Source of the DNA: Streptomyces sp. NRRL S-31
GTDB taxonomy: Bacteria > Actinomycetota > Actinomycetes > Streptomycetales > Streptomycetaceae
Assembly (NCBI RefSeq): GCF_000718775.1
Contig: NZ_JOCB01000063.1
Span: 1-47,930 of the forward strand
DNA length: 47,930 nucleotides
Direction: 5' to 3'
Positions 16,956 through 24,653 of the stretch are shown here, piece by piece. Within the stretch, counting starts at the first letter, position 1. Every line of letters starts with the position of its first letter. The notes beneath the pieces are model-generated. The model was not told the origin of the DNA. It was given only the letters and a program-made list of their open reading frames with translations, and searched no databases. A program made the translations under genes and the position numbers.

Positions 16956-18098
16956 ATGGGTGAGGACAAACGGCTGATCGCGGTCGTGGCGCTGGCCCAG
17001 GGCATGGCGGCGGCGCACACCCCCCGGGAGTGCTGGCGGGCCGCCGCCCTGGGCGCCTGCCACGCGCTGGACGGCAGTTTCGCCGCGCTGTCGGTGTGGG
17101 AGCGCGAGCTGGGCCGGCTCCGGGTCCTCGCCAACGTGGGGGACCGCGCCCCGGACGAGGAGGAGTTCCCGGAGGACGAGACGTATCCGGTGCACCAGTT
17201 CCCGGAGATCACCGAGTTCCTGCACGAGCGGTGGGCCGGGGGCGGCGGTCCCAACGCCTGGGTGGAGACGGCCGTGGGCGCGTCCGCCGGCACCCCCGGC
17301 TACCTCCACCAGCGGGTCGCCGCCCTGCGCCGCCGGGGCCGCGGCTGCTGTGTCGTCGCCCCCGTCGTGCTGCACGGCCGGGCCTGGGGCGAGCTGTACG
17401 TGGCGCGCGAGGGCGGCGCGCCGGTGTTCGCGCGGGCCGACTCCGACTTCGCCACCGTGCTCGCCGCCGTCGTCGCCGCGGGCATAGCGCAGACCGAGCG
17501 GCTGGAGGAGGCCCGCCGGCTCGCGTACACCGACGCCCTCACCGGCCTCGCCAACCGGCGTGCCGTGGACGTGTGCCTGGAGGAGGCCGTCGAGCGGCAC
17601 CGCGCGGAGGGCGTGGCCGTCAGTCTCGTCGTCTGTGACCTCAACGGGCTCAAACGGGTCAACGACACCCTCGGGCACGCCGTCGGCGACCGCCTCCTGG
17701 AACGCTTCGGCTCGGTGCTGTCGCTGTGCGGCGCGATGGTGCCGGGCGCGCTGGCCGCGCGGCTCGGCGGGGACGAGTTCTGTCTGCTCGCGGTCGGGCC
17801 GCCCGTCGGTGACGTACTGAAGGCGGCGGACGAACTGTGCCGCCGGGCGGGGGAGTTGGAGCTGGGGGAGGGGGTCGCGTGCGGGGTCGCCTCGACCGAG
17901 GAGCCGATCGGCGAGGTGGGCGACGCCCGGCGGCTGTTCCGGCTCGCGGACGCTGCCCAGTACCGGGCCAAGGCGATGCGCCTGGACCGTCCGGTGCTGG
18001 CCGGCCGGGAGGGCCCGGACGACCCGGTCGTCCGGCTGGCCGACGAGCCGCCGCCCTCGCGCGCCGAACGGCGCCGGTTCCGCGGGCGCCTGCCGTGA
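16956..18098 (+). CDS. cdgE: GAF-GGDEF diguanylate cyclase
   Basis: A 380-residue cytosolic protein. Residues 1-175 form a GAF-like sensor domain. A short helix (TERLEEARRLAYTDALTGLANRR, 180-202) leads into the GGDEF domain, with metal Asp228 (VVCDLNGLKRVND) and an intact RLGGDEF at 269-275, so it should condense two GTP to c-di-GMP. The inhibitory RxxD site normally five residues before GGDEF is absent (PGAL instead), which predicts no product inhibition through that site. c-di-GMP controls Streptomyces development through BldD. The symbol cdgE is from memory of the GAF-GGDEF member and is less certain than the function. The C-terminal 45 residues are Arg/Pro-rich. The stop codon lies in a 24-bp triplication. 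Confidence 0.9.
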   Translation: MGEDKRLIAVVALAQGMAAAHTPRECWRAAALGACHALDGSFAALSVWERELGRLRVLANVGDRAPDEEEFPEDETYPVHQFPEITEFLHERWAGGGGPNAWVETAVGASAGTPGYLHQRVAALRRRGRGCCVVAPVVLHGRAWGELYVAREGGAPVFARADSDFATVLAAVVAAGIAQTERLEEARRLAYTDALTGLANRRAVDVCLEEAVERHRAEGVAVSLVVCDLNGLKRVNDTLGHAVGDRLLERFGSVLSLCGAMVPGALAARLGGDEFCLLAVGPPVGDVLKAADELCRRAGELELGEGVACGVASTEEPIGEVGDARRLFRLADAAQYRAKAMRLDRPVLAGREGPDDPVVRLADEPPPSRAERRRFRGRLP

Positions 18099-18156
18099 GG
18101 CGTCCGGGGGCGCCCGCCGTGAGGCGACCAGGGACGCCCGCCGTGAGGCGAAGCCC
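18088..18156. repeat. 24-bp triplication spanning the stop codon of the GGDEF gene
   Basis: Three near-identical units, gcc(t/c)gccgtgaggcg plus a variable tail, begin at 18088, 18112 and 18136. The first contains the last codons and TGA stop (18096-18098) of the diguanylate cyclase gene; the other two are downstream copies. Confidence 0.75.
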
Positions 18157-18228
18157 ACACCGCGGGGTAAGGGGTGACCGCGGCCCCCACTAGTGACACC
18201 GCCACATTCACTGCGTACGCTCCTGAAT

Positions 18229-19773
18229 ATGGATATGCACACTGTGGTGGTGGGGACGTCCGGTGTCACGGCGTCCGACGTTCTCGCCGTGGCGCGCGGC
18301 GGTGCCCGCATCGAACTGTCGGCGGAGGCGGTGGCGGCCCTCGCGGCGGCCCGGGAGATCGTGGAAGCGCTGGCGGCCAAGCCCGACCCGGTCTACGGCG
18401 TCTCCACCGGCTTCGGCGCCCTGGCGACCCGGCACATCAGCCCGGAGCTGCGCGCCCAGCTACAGCGCAACATCGTCCGCTCGCACGCCGCCGGCATGGG
18501 CCCCCGGGTGGAGCGCGAGGTCGTACGGGCCCTGATGTTCCTGCGCCTGAAGACCGTCTGCTCGGGACACACCGGGGTCCGGCCCGAGGTCGCGCAGACC
18601 ATGGCCGACGTGCTGAACGCCGGGATCACCCCGGTCGTGCACGAGTACGGCTCCCTCGGCTGCTCCGGCGACCTCGCCCCGCTGTCCCACTGCGCGCTGA
18701 CGCTCATGGGCGAGGGGGAGGCCGAGGGCCCCGACGGGCGCGTCCGGCCCGCCGGCGAACTGCTCGCCGAGCACGGCATCCAGCCGGTCGAGCTGCGCGA
18801 GAAGGAGGGCCTGGCCCTGCTCAACGGCACGGACGGCATGCTCGGCATGCTGGTCATGGCCCTCGCCGACCTGGACACCCTGTACAAGTCCGCCGACGTC
18901 ACCGCCGCCCTCAGCCTGGAAGGGCTGCTCGGCACCGACAAGGTCCTCGCGCCCGAGCTGCACGCCATCCGCCCGCACCCGGGGCAGGGCGCCAGCGCCG
19001 CCAACATGCTCGCCGTGCTGAAGGGGTCCGGACTCACCGGGCACCACCAGGACGACGCCCCGCGCGTCCAGGACGCCTACTCCGTGCGCTGCGCCCCCCA
19101 GGTCGCCGGCGCCGGGCGCGACACGATCGCGCACGCCCGCATGGTCGCCGAGCGCGAGCTGGCCTCCGCCGTCGACAACCCGGTCGTCCTGCCCGACGGG
19201 CGCGTGGAGTCCAACGGCAACTTCCACGGGGCGCCCGTCGCCTACGTCCTGGACTTCCTCGCCATCGCCGCCGCCGACCTCGGCTCCATCGCCGAGCGCC
19301 GTACCGACCGGCTGCTGGACAAGAACCGCAGCCACGGCCTGCCGCCGTTCCTCGCCGACGACGCCGGCGTGGACTCCGGCCTGATGATCGCCCAGTACAC
19401 GCAGGCGGCGCTGGTCAGCGAGATGAAGCGGCTCGCCGTACCGGCCTCCGCGGACTCCATCCCGTCCTCCGCGATGCAGGAGGACCACGTGTCCATGGGC
19501 TGGTCGGCCGCGCGCAAGCTGCGCACCGCCGTGGACAACCTCACCCGGATCATCGCCATCGAGCTGTACGCGGCCACCCGCGCCGTCGAGCTGCGCGAGG
19601 GCCTGACCCCGGCGCCCGCCTCCCGGGCCGTGATCGAGGCCGTGCGCGCCGCGGGCGTGGCGGGTCCGGGCCCGGACCGGTTCCTCGCCCCCGACCTGGC
19701 CGCCGCCGACGCGTTCGTGCGCGGCGGGCACCTGGTGACGGCCGTGGAGAAGGTCACCGGCCCGCTCCGGTGA
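18229..19773 (+). CDS. hutH: Histidine ammonia-lyase
   Basis: A 514-residue enzyme catalysing the first step of histidine breakdown, L-histidine to urocanate and ammonia. The MIO cofactor loop is GSLGCSGDLAPLSH (141-154), so the cyclising triad is Cys145-Ser146-Gly147, not the common Ala-Ser-Gly; the same Cys form is known from Streptomyces HutH proteins. Other marks are VYGVSTGFG (55-63), the NGT segment LALLNGTDG, the QDxYS-type VQDAYSVRCAPQ, the DNP motif SAVDNPVV and EDHVSMG. ATG 18229 (MDMHTVVVGTSG) is preferred over the upstream in-frame start at 18193 and over ATG 18235. No other hut gene is adjacent, as is usual in Streptomyces, where hut genes are scattered. Confidence 0.95.
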   Translation: MDMHTVVVGTSGVTASDVLAVARGGARIELSAEAVAALAAAREIVEALAAKPDPVYGVSTGFGALATRHISPELRAQLQRNIVRSHAAGMGPRVEREVVRALMFLRLKTVCSGHTGVRPEVAQTMADVLNAGITPVVHEYGSLGCSGDLAPLSHCALTLMGEGEAEGPDGRVRPAGELLAEHGIQPVELREKEGLALLNGTDGMLGMLVMALADLDTLYKSADVTAALSLEGLLGTDKVLAPELHAIRPHPGQGASAANMLAVLKGSGLTGHHQDDAPRVQDAYSVRCAPQVAGAGRDTIAHARMVAERELASAVDNPVVLPDGRVESNGNFHGAPVAYVLDFLAIAAADLGSIAERRTDRLLDKNRSHGLPPFLADDAGVDSGLMIAQYTQAALVSEMKRLAVPASADSIPSSAMQEDHVSMGWSAARKLRTAVDNLTRIIAIELYAATRAVELREGLTPAPASRAVIEAVRAAGVAGPGPDRFLAPDLAAADAFVRGGHLVTAVEKVTGPLR

Positions 19774-19825
19774 ACGCCGACCGGCCCGCTCCGGTGAGCG
19801 GCACCGGCCCGCCGCGGTGAACGCG
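19756..19825. repeat. 23-24-bp triplication spanning the stop codon of hutH
   Basis: Units accggcccgctccggtga followed by 5-6 bases start at 19756, 19780 and 19803. The first is the end of hutH (Thr-Gly-Pro-Leu-Arg-stop); the next two repeat the same bases, each with its own in-register TGA-containing copy. Confidence 0.75.
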
Positions 19826-19863
19826 ACGGGGCCCCGGCAGCGACCGCTGCCGGGGCCCCGTCG
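19824..19863. terminator. Bidirectional terminator between hutH and the lipoprotein gene
   Basis: A perfect 19-bp inverted repeat (cgacggggccccggcagcg and its complement) separated by two bases; the loop opens further in RNA. It lies 50 bp after hutH and 17 bp before the convergent lipoprotein stop, so it can serve both. Confidence 0.85.
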
Positions 19864-19880
19864 TCGTCACCGATGAAACG

Positions 19881-20675
19881 TCACTTCAGCTTGGCGGCCT
19901 GGGCCTTCACCACCGGAGCGGAGACCGTGTAGGACTTCTTGGTCATCATCGCGCCGATGTTGATCGTGGTGTACGTCGCCAGGGTGTTGCCGTGCCGCAC
20001 CACCTCGGCGTGCAGCGGCAGCGCGCCGTCCTTGCCCGCGTCGTTGGTCGCGGTGAAGGCCACCGACGCGTCACCGGTGCCGACGGACTTCTCCTCGGTG
20101 ACCTTGGTGAACTTGCCCTTCTCACCGTCCTGCTCGCCGGAGAAGCCGGCGGAGCAGGCCTTGACCGCGTCGGTGACCGACGTCAGCGCCCGCTCGGCGC
20201 CGTCCCCGTCGTACGAGGCCAGGGTGACCACGGTGACGTCCAGGTCCATGGACTTGTTGATCGCGTCCTCGAACTTGCCGTCGGTCATGTCGTCCAGGGA
20301 CGTCGCGTCGTCCGTGGGGGCCTTCTTGTCCTGCGTGGCCATGCGGCTGGTGTGCGCCGCCGGGGCGCCGGGCGCGATGCCGGTGAACGCCTGGAGCACC
20401 GGGTCGCACTTGGCGTCCTCGGACTTGACCTTGCTCCGGTCGGGGAGGCCGCCCTCGACGGGACCCACCTTGAAGCCGGGCACCTCGCCCTTGGCGATGA
20501 TCAGCTTCTCCAACTCGGCGGCGCTCAGCGCCTTCGCGGCCGGCTTCGCCGCGTCCTTGCCCGAGCCGGACCCGGAGTCGTTCGCCTCCTGGTCGCCACA
20601 GCCCGTGACGAGGGCGAGCGACAGCGCACTCACAGCAGCGGTGGCGCACAGTCGCACACCCGATGATCTCTTCAT
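19881..20675 (-). CDS. Secreted lipoprotein, unknown function
   Basis: A 264-residue protein with a type II signal peptide: a basic start (MKRSSGVRL), a hydrophobic core and lipobox LVTGC with Cys26, so the mature protein should be lipid-anchored outside the membrane. After a Gly/Ser/Lys linker, the globular part contains two later cysteines (CDPVL near 90 and CSAGF near 174) that may form a disulfide. Its pattern of alternating strands and LSAAELEKLII near 50 resembles other Streptomyces solute- or sensor-like lipoproteins, but I recognise no named domain. It lies 43 bp downstream of the LADTG surface protein on the same strand, suggesting joint expression. Confidence 0.85.
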   Translation of the reverse strand: MKRSSGVRLCATAAVSALSLALVTGCGDQEANDSGSGSGKDAAKPAAKALSAAELEKLIIAKGEVPGFKVGPVEGGLPDRSKVKSEDAKCDPVLQAFTGIAPGAPAAHTSRMATQDKKAPTDDATSLDDMTDGKFEDAINKSMDLDVTVVTLASYDGDGAERALTSVTDAVKACSAGFSGEQDGEKGKFTKVTEEKSVGTGDASVAFTATNDAGKDGALPLHAEVVRHGNTLATYTTINIGAMMTKKSYTVSAPVVKAQAAKLK

Positions 20676-20718
20676 GGGCGAACTATGTGCGGGCCGTCAA
20701 AGTTTCGTCAAGGAGAAT

Positions 20719-21078
20719 TCAAAAGCCCAGGCGTTCGCGGCGGACCGAGTAAACGACGAACCCGGCGCCCACGGCGAGGAAGAGGCTGCCGCCAACCACG
20801 TACGGGGTGGTGTCGGGGCTTCCCGTGTCGGCCAGTTCGGCACCCCGCGCGGCCCCGCCCGCCTCCTCGGCGGTTGCCGCCGTCACCGCTCTGGCCTGTG
20901 TGACTCGTGTGACCTGTTCGACCTGTGTGACCGATGTGACCTGCACCGGGGTGGACGTGGTGGCCGTCTCTCCCACCGGGGCGTCCTGCGAGGCTTTCGC
21001 GGACGGGACGAACCACAGCGCGCAGAGCAGGGTGCCCGCGGCGGTGGCGGTCAGCAGCGGACGGCGAGCGGATGACAC
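20719..21078 (-). CDS. Small cell-wall surface protein with LADTG sorting signal
   Basis: A 119-residue protein with an N-terminal signal peptide (LLTATAAGTLLCALWFVPSAKA, cut near residue 29), a short mature part and a complete cell-wall sorting signal: LADTG (about 82-86), a hydrophobic helix (YVVGGSLFLAVGAGFVVYSV) and a basic tail (RRERLGF). LAxTG is the motif used by class E sortases of high-GC actinobacteria such as SrtE in Streptomyces. The mature segment is only about 50 residues and contains a V-T-x tripeptide repeat. The start is GTG 21078 behind an AAGGGGA. No sortase gene is in the window. Function unknown; the lipoprotein gene follows directly. Confidence 0.82.
   Translation of the reverse strand: MSSARRPLLTATAAGTLLCALWFVPSAKASQDAPVGETATTSTPVQVTSVTQVEQVTRVTQARAVTAATAEEAGGAARGAELADTGSPDTTPYVVGGSLFLAVGAGFVVYSVRRERLGF
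20896..20940. repeat. 9-bp tandem repeat in the LADTG gene
   Basis: Five consecutive 9-bp units on the plus strand (ctgtgtgac, tcgtgtgac, ctgttcgac, ctgtgtgac, cgatgtgac). On the coding strand they give a V-T/E-x tripeptide repeat (VTSVTQVEQVTRVTQ). Confidence 0.8.
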
Positions 21079-21187
21079 GGAATATCGATCCCCTTGTGAC
21101 GCTGGCGAATTGGCCGTGTGGGGCGATGTTAGTGAAAGGCGCGGGTCACAGGAAAGTCACGGGAGGTTTCGGCCGTACGCTCGCGGC

Positions 21188-21532
21188 ATGAGCACAGAAG
21201 AGACATCACGATTTGTGCGGCTTCGGGTGGAGGTCGTGCTGGAAGTGCAGGACGGGGACGAGGTGACCAAGGCCGCGCTGCGCCGGCTCGCCGGTGATCC
21301 CGACCTGCCGGAGGAGGAGCGGGCCCACGCCGAGAGCGCTGTGACGGAAGACACCGCGGAGGCCCTGGCCTATCTGGTGGACCCGTTCGACCTGGTCAGC
21401 GAGGTGCCCGGAGTGGAGCTCCAGCAGGCGTCCTGGTCCAGCGAGCGGATCGACTACGACCCTGATTCGCCCGACTGGGATCTGGACGAGGATGATGGGG
21501 AGGACGACGAGGAAGAGGGCGGCATCGGCTGA
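21188..21532 (+). CDS. Small acidic conserved protein, unknown function
   Basis: A 114-residue cytosolic protein. ATG 21188 gives MSTEETSRFVRLRVEVVLEVQDG; the frame is open further upstream, but that part overlaps the divergent LADTG gene and is not protein-like. The N-terminal half has the beta-strand-like VRLRVEVVLEV and helix AALRRLAG, and the middle is amphipathic. The last 30 residues are almost all Asp/Glu (DLDEDDGEDDEEEGG), an acidic tail that could bind basic partners or metal. There is no signal peptide or membrane helix. It is monocistronic, with its own terminator downstream. No family recognised. Confidence 0.75.
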   Translation: MSTEETSRFVRLRVEVVLEVQDGDEVTKAALRRLAGDPDLPEEERAHAESAVTEDTAEALAYLVDPFDLVSEVPGVELQQASWSSERIDYDPDSPDWDLDEDDGEDDEEEGGIG

Positions 21533-21550
21533 GCGTCCCGGGGCACCATG

Positions 21551-21580
21551 AACCCCGGACGGCAACCGCCGTCCGGGGTT
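21551..21580 (+). terminator. Terminator hairpin
   Basis: A perfect 13-bp inverted repeat (aaccccggacggc / gccgtccggggtt) with an aacc loop starts 18 bp after the stop of the small acidic protein gene. Confidence 0.85.
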
Positions 21581-21769
21581 TCGTCGTCCCAGGGGGCGCA
21601 CGGACCGAATTCCGCACCATCGGCACCGTCGGTGGGCCGCACTCCGCCGACGTGGGATGCCCCACAGCGCCACGGGGTGGGGAACGGGACGAACCGGCCG
21701 TAGCGTTGATGGTTCTCGGCGGGGGACTCTCGGGGTTTTCGCGACTCGGCAACGATGGAGAAACTTGTG

Positions 21770-23020
21770 ATGACGGACAGTAAGCGGCGCAGCCGTCTGA
21801 TGACTGCGTCCGCCCTGCTCGGCGGTGTGCTGGTGCTCACGGGGTGTTCCAGCGGCGAGAAGGCGGCCGCGAGCGGCGGCAGCGGCGACTCCTCCCAGGC
21901 GCAGGCCGACGCGGCGGCGGCGAAGAAGTCGTCCGAGGCGCAGATCGCCATCACGCCCAAGGACGGCTCCGACAACGCGTCGATCAACAACTCCGCCGCC
22001 GTCACGGTGAGCAAGGGCTCGCTCACCGGCGTCACCATGACCACCCAGGACGGCAAGCCCGTCACCGGCCAGCTCTCCGCCGACAAGAAGAGCTGGAAGC
22101 CCACCGCCCAGCTGGAGCGGTCGACCACCTACAAGGTCGCCGCGGAGGCCCGGGACTCCGACGGGCGCATAGCCCACGAGAACGCCTCCTTCACCACGGT
22201 CTCCCCGGCCAACAGCTTCATCGGCAGCTTCACCCCGGACAACGGCGCCACGGTCGGCGTCGGCATGCCGGTGTCGATCAACTTCGACAAGGCGATCACC
22301 GACAAGGCGGCCGTGCAGAAGGGGATCACGGTCAGCACCAGCAGCGGCCAGGAGGTCGCCTGCCACTGGTTCAACGCCAACCGGATGGACTGCCGTCCGG
22401 AGGAGTACTGGAAGGCCGGCTCCACCGTCACCCTGAAGCTGGCGCTCGACGGCGTCCAGGGCGCGAGCGGCGTCTACGGCGTCCAGCAGAAGACGGTCAC
22501 CTTCCACGTCGGCCGCAACCAGGTCTCGTACGTCGACGCGAAGACCAAGCAGATGAAGATCACGCAGGACGGCAAGGTCGTCAAGACCATCCCGATCTCC
22601 GCCGGTTCGCCCGACAACAAGACGTACGAGGGCCAGATGGTGATCTCCGAGAAGTTCAAGGAGACCCGGATGAACGGCGCGACGGTCGGCTTCACCGACG
22701 ACGACGGCAAGGGCGAGTACGACATCAAGGACGTGCCGCACGCCATGCGCCTGACCACCTCCGGCACCTTCATCCACGGCAACTACTGGGGCGCTCCGTC
22801 GGTGTTCGGCAACGTGAACACCAGCCACGGCTGCGTCGGCCTCCAGGACAAGAAGGGCGCCAACGACTCCAGCACGCCGGCGGCCTGGCTCTACAACCAC
22901 TCGCTGATCGGTGACGTCGTGGTCGTCCAGAACACCGGCGACAAGACGGTCTCGCCGGACAACGGCCTCAACGGCTGGAACATGGACTGGGCGCAGTGGA
23001 AGGCCGGCTCGGCCGTCTGA
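21770..23020 (+). CDS. L,D-transpeptidase lipoprotein
   Basis: A protein of about 416 residues that makes 3-3 (mDAP-mDAP) cross-links in peptidoglycan outside the membrane. A lipoprotein signal peptide with lipobox VLTGC is at the N-terminus, followed by a Ser/Gly/Ala linker, two Ig-like domains (about 65-260, as in mycobacterial LdtMt2) and the YkuD catalytic domain. The active-site signature is HGNYW followed by NTSHGCVGL, with the Cys in SHGC as nucleophile and the preceding His intact. A Trp-rich tail (GWNMDWAQWKAG) closes it. Starts at 21755 (ATG), 21767 (GTG) and 21770 (ATG) are in frame; the GGAG at 21757 fits 21770 best. Confidence 0.92.
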   Translation: MTDSKRRSRLMTASALLGGVLVLTGCSSGEKAAASGGSGDSSQAQADAAAAKKSSEAQIAITPKDGSDNASINNSAAVTVSKGSLTGVTMTTQDGKPVTGQLSADKKSWKPTAQLERSTTYKVAAEARDSDGRIAHENASFTTVSPANSFIGSFTPDNGATVGVGMPVSINFDKAITDKAAVQKGITVSTSSGQEVACHWFNANRMDCRPEEYWKAGSTVTLKLALDGVQGASGVYGVQQKTVTFHVGRNQVSYVDAKTKQMKITQDGKVVKTIPISAGSPDNKTYEGQMVISEKFKETRMNGATVGFTDDDGKGEYDIKDVPHAMRLTTSGTFIHGNYWGAPSVFGNVNTSHGCVGLQDKKGANDSSTPAAWLYNHSLIGDVVVVQNTGDKTVSPDNGLNGWNMDWAQWKAGSAV

Positions 23021-23038
23021 CGCCTCCCCTCCCGTCCG

Positions 23039-23066
23039 CCGGTGCCGCCCCCAGGGGCGGCACCGG
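23039..23066 (+). terminator. Terminator hairpin with short T-run
   Basis: A perfect 13-bp repeat (ccggtgccgcccc / ggggcggcaccgg) with only a ca between the arms, followed by tgtttt, lies 18 bp after the L,D-transpeptidase stop. This is one of the few here with a T-tract. Confidence 0.88.
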
Positions 23067-23152
23067 TGTTTTCCGGGCCCGGCCGGGACCTTCTCATGCT
23101 CCTCTTATGCCGGCCTTATGGTGTCATCAGGGTCCGTCCCTAGCTTGCGGCC

Positions 23153-24595
23153 ATGTTCTTCACCTACCTGAGGCGCGAGCTGCGCCGCCGCAGAAAGGCG
23201 GCCCTCGTCGTCGCCTCCGGACTCGCGCTGGGCATCGCGCTGGTCATCGTGGTCACCTCCGTGTCGAACGGCATGGCCAAGGCCCAGGACAAGGTCCTCC
23301 AGTCGCTGTACGGCCTGGGCACGGACATGACGGTCACCAAGGCGGCGTCGGCCCCCACCGGTGACGGCCGGCGGCCCCGCTTCCGGTTCGACGCGCGGGG
23401 CGACGACGACTCCGCCCAGAGCAGCGACCGCGTCATGGTGCAGGGTTTCCAGACCCTGTCGGCCGCCACGGTGACCAAGGTCGGCGCGCAGTCCGGCGTC
23501 TCGGACGCGGTCGGCGGGCTGAGCCTCCAGGTGCTCAAGGTCAGCGGCCAGTTCACCCGGGGGCAGTTCCAGCAGAACAGCGGCGGCGGTTTCCAGCGGG
23601 GCGGCGCCGGGAGCGCGCCGCAGGGTGAAGTGCGCGGCGGCGGCGCGGACTTCGACGTCAACAACTACTCCGTCTACGGCACCGACGTCACCAAGCCCGC
23701 ACTCGGCCCGCTGACCTCCTCGAAGATCACCAGCGGGCGGGCGTTCCGGACGACGGAGACGAACGCCGCGGTGGTCGTCGCCGACTCCGCGTACGCCAAG
23801 CAGAAGAAGTACAAGGCCGGCTCCACCGTCACGATCAAGGGCGTCACGTTCACGGTGATCGGCATCGCCACCGCCGACAGCGGTGACGCCGCGGCCGACC
23901 TGTACATCCCGCTGAAGCGGGCGCAGACCCTCGGCGACGTGAAGGACAAGGTCACCACGGTCTACGTCAAGGCGACCGACTCGCAGCGGATCGACAGCGT
24001 CAAGACGGCGATTCGGAAGAACGTCCCCGGTACGACGGTCACCACCTCCGCCGATCTCGCGGACACCGTCTCCGGCTCCCTGTCCACGGCCTCCTCCCTC
24101 ACCGGCACCGTCGGCAGGTGGCTGTCCGTGGCGGTGCTGGTCGCCGCGTTCCTGGTGGCCGGCCTGCTCACCTCCTCCGCCGTCTCCCGGCGCGTCCGCG
24201 AGTTCGGCACCCTGAAGGCCCTCGGCTGGAAGTCCGGCCGGGTGACCCGGCAGGTGATCGGCGAGGCCATGGTCAACGGCCTGGTCGGCGGCGTCCTCGG
24301 CATCGCCCTCGGTCTGGCCGGCGCGTACGCCGTCACCGCCGCCGGCCCCGGCCTCCAGGCCCAGCTCGGCGGCGGCACCGGCGGCGGTTCCGGCGGCCCC
24401 GGCGGCGGTGGCTTCGGCGGACCGGGCCGGCAGGCGGCGAAGACCCTGGAGGTGGCCCTCACGGCCCCGGTGAGCGTCACGACGATCGCCCTGGCGGTGG
24501 GCCTGGCGGTGGCGGGCGGCCTGATCGCGGGAGCGTTCGGCGGCTGGCGGGCGTCCCGGCTGCGCCCGGCGGACGCGCTGCGGCGGGTGGAGTGA
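23153..24595 (+). CDS. ABC transporter permease (FtsX/MacB type)
   Basis: A 480-residue membrane protein. One N-terminal helix (residues 18-37, ALVVASGLALGIALVIVVTS) is followed by a large extracellular domain of about 290 residues of the MacB periplasmic-core type. Three C-terminal helices come next (about 322-342, 372-398 and 440-460), with the conserved cytoplasmic REFGTLKALGWKSGRVTRQV between them, typical of FtsX-like permeases that transmit ATPase motion to the cell surface. The extracellular part carries Gly/Gln-rich stretches (FQQNSGGGFQRGG), and a Gly-rich insert (GGGTGGGSGGPGGGG) sits between the last two helices. The partner ATPase starts 58 bp downstream. Likely substrates are lipids, peptides or drugs; not readable here. 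Confidence 0.9.
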   Translation: MFFTYLRRELRRRRKAALVVASGLALGIALVIVVTSVSNGMAKAQDKVLQSLYGLGTDMTVTKAASAPTGDGRRPRFRFDARGDDDSAQSSDRVMVQGFQTLSAATVTKVGAQSGVSDAVGGLSLQVLKVSGQFTRGQFQQNSGGGFQRGGAGSAPQGEVRGGGADFDVNNYSVYGTDVTKPALGPLTSSKITSGRAFRTTETNAAVVVADSAYAKQKKYKAGSTVTIKGVTFTVIGIATADSGDAAADLYIPLKRAQTLGDVKDKVTTVYVKATDSQRIDSVKTAIRKNVPGTTVTTSADLADTVSGSLSTASSLTGTVGRWLSVAVLVAAFLVAGLLTSSAVSRRVREFGTLKALGWKSGRVTRQVIGEAMVNGLVGGVLGIALGLAGAYAVTAAGPGLQAQLGGGTGGGSGGPGGGGFGGPGRQAAKTLEVALTAPVSVTTIALAVGLAVAGGLIAGAFGGWRASRLRPADALRRVE

Positions 24596-24653
24596 CCCGG
24601 CCGGACCGGCCCGGCCTCCCCACCACCCCCGAACCCGCCCAGGAGCCATCCAC

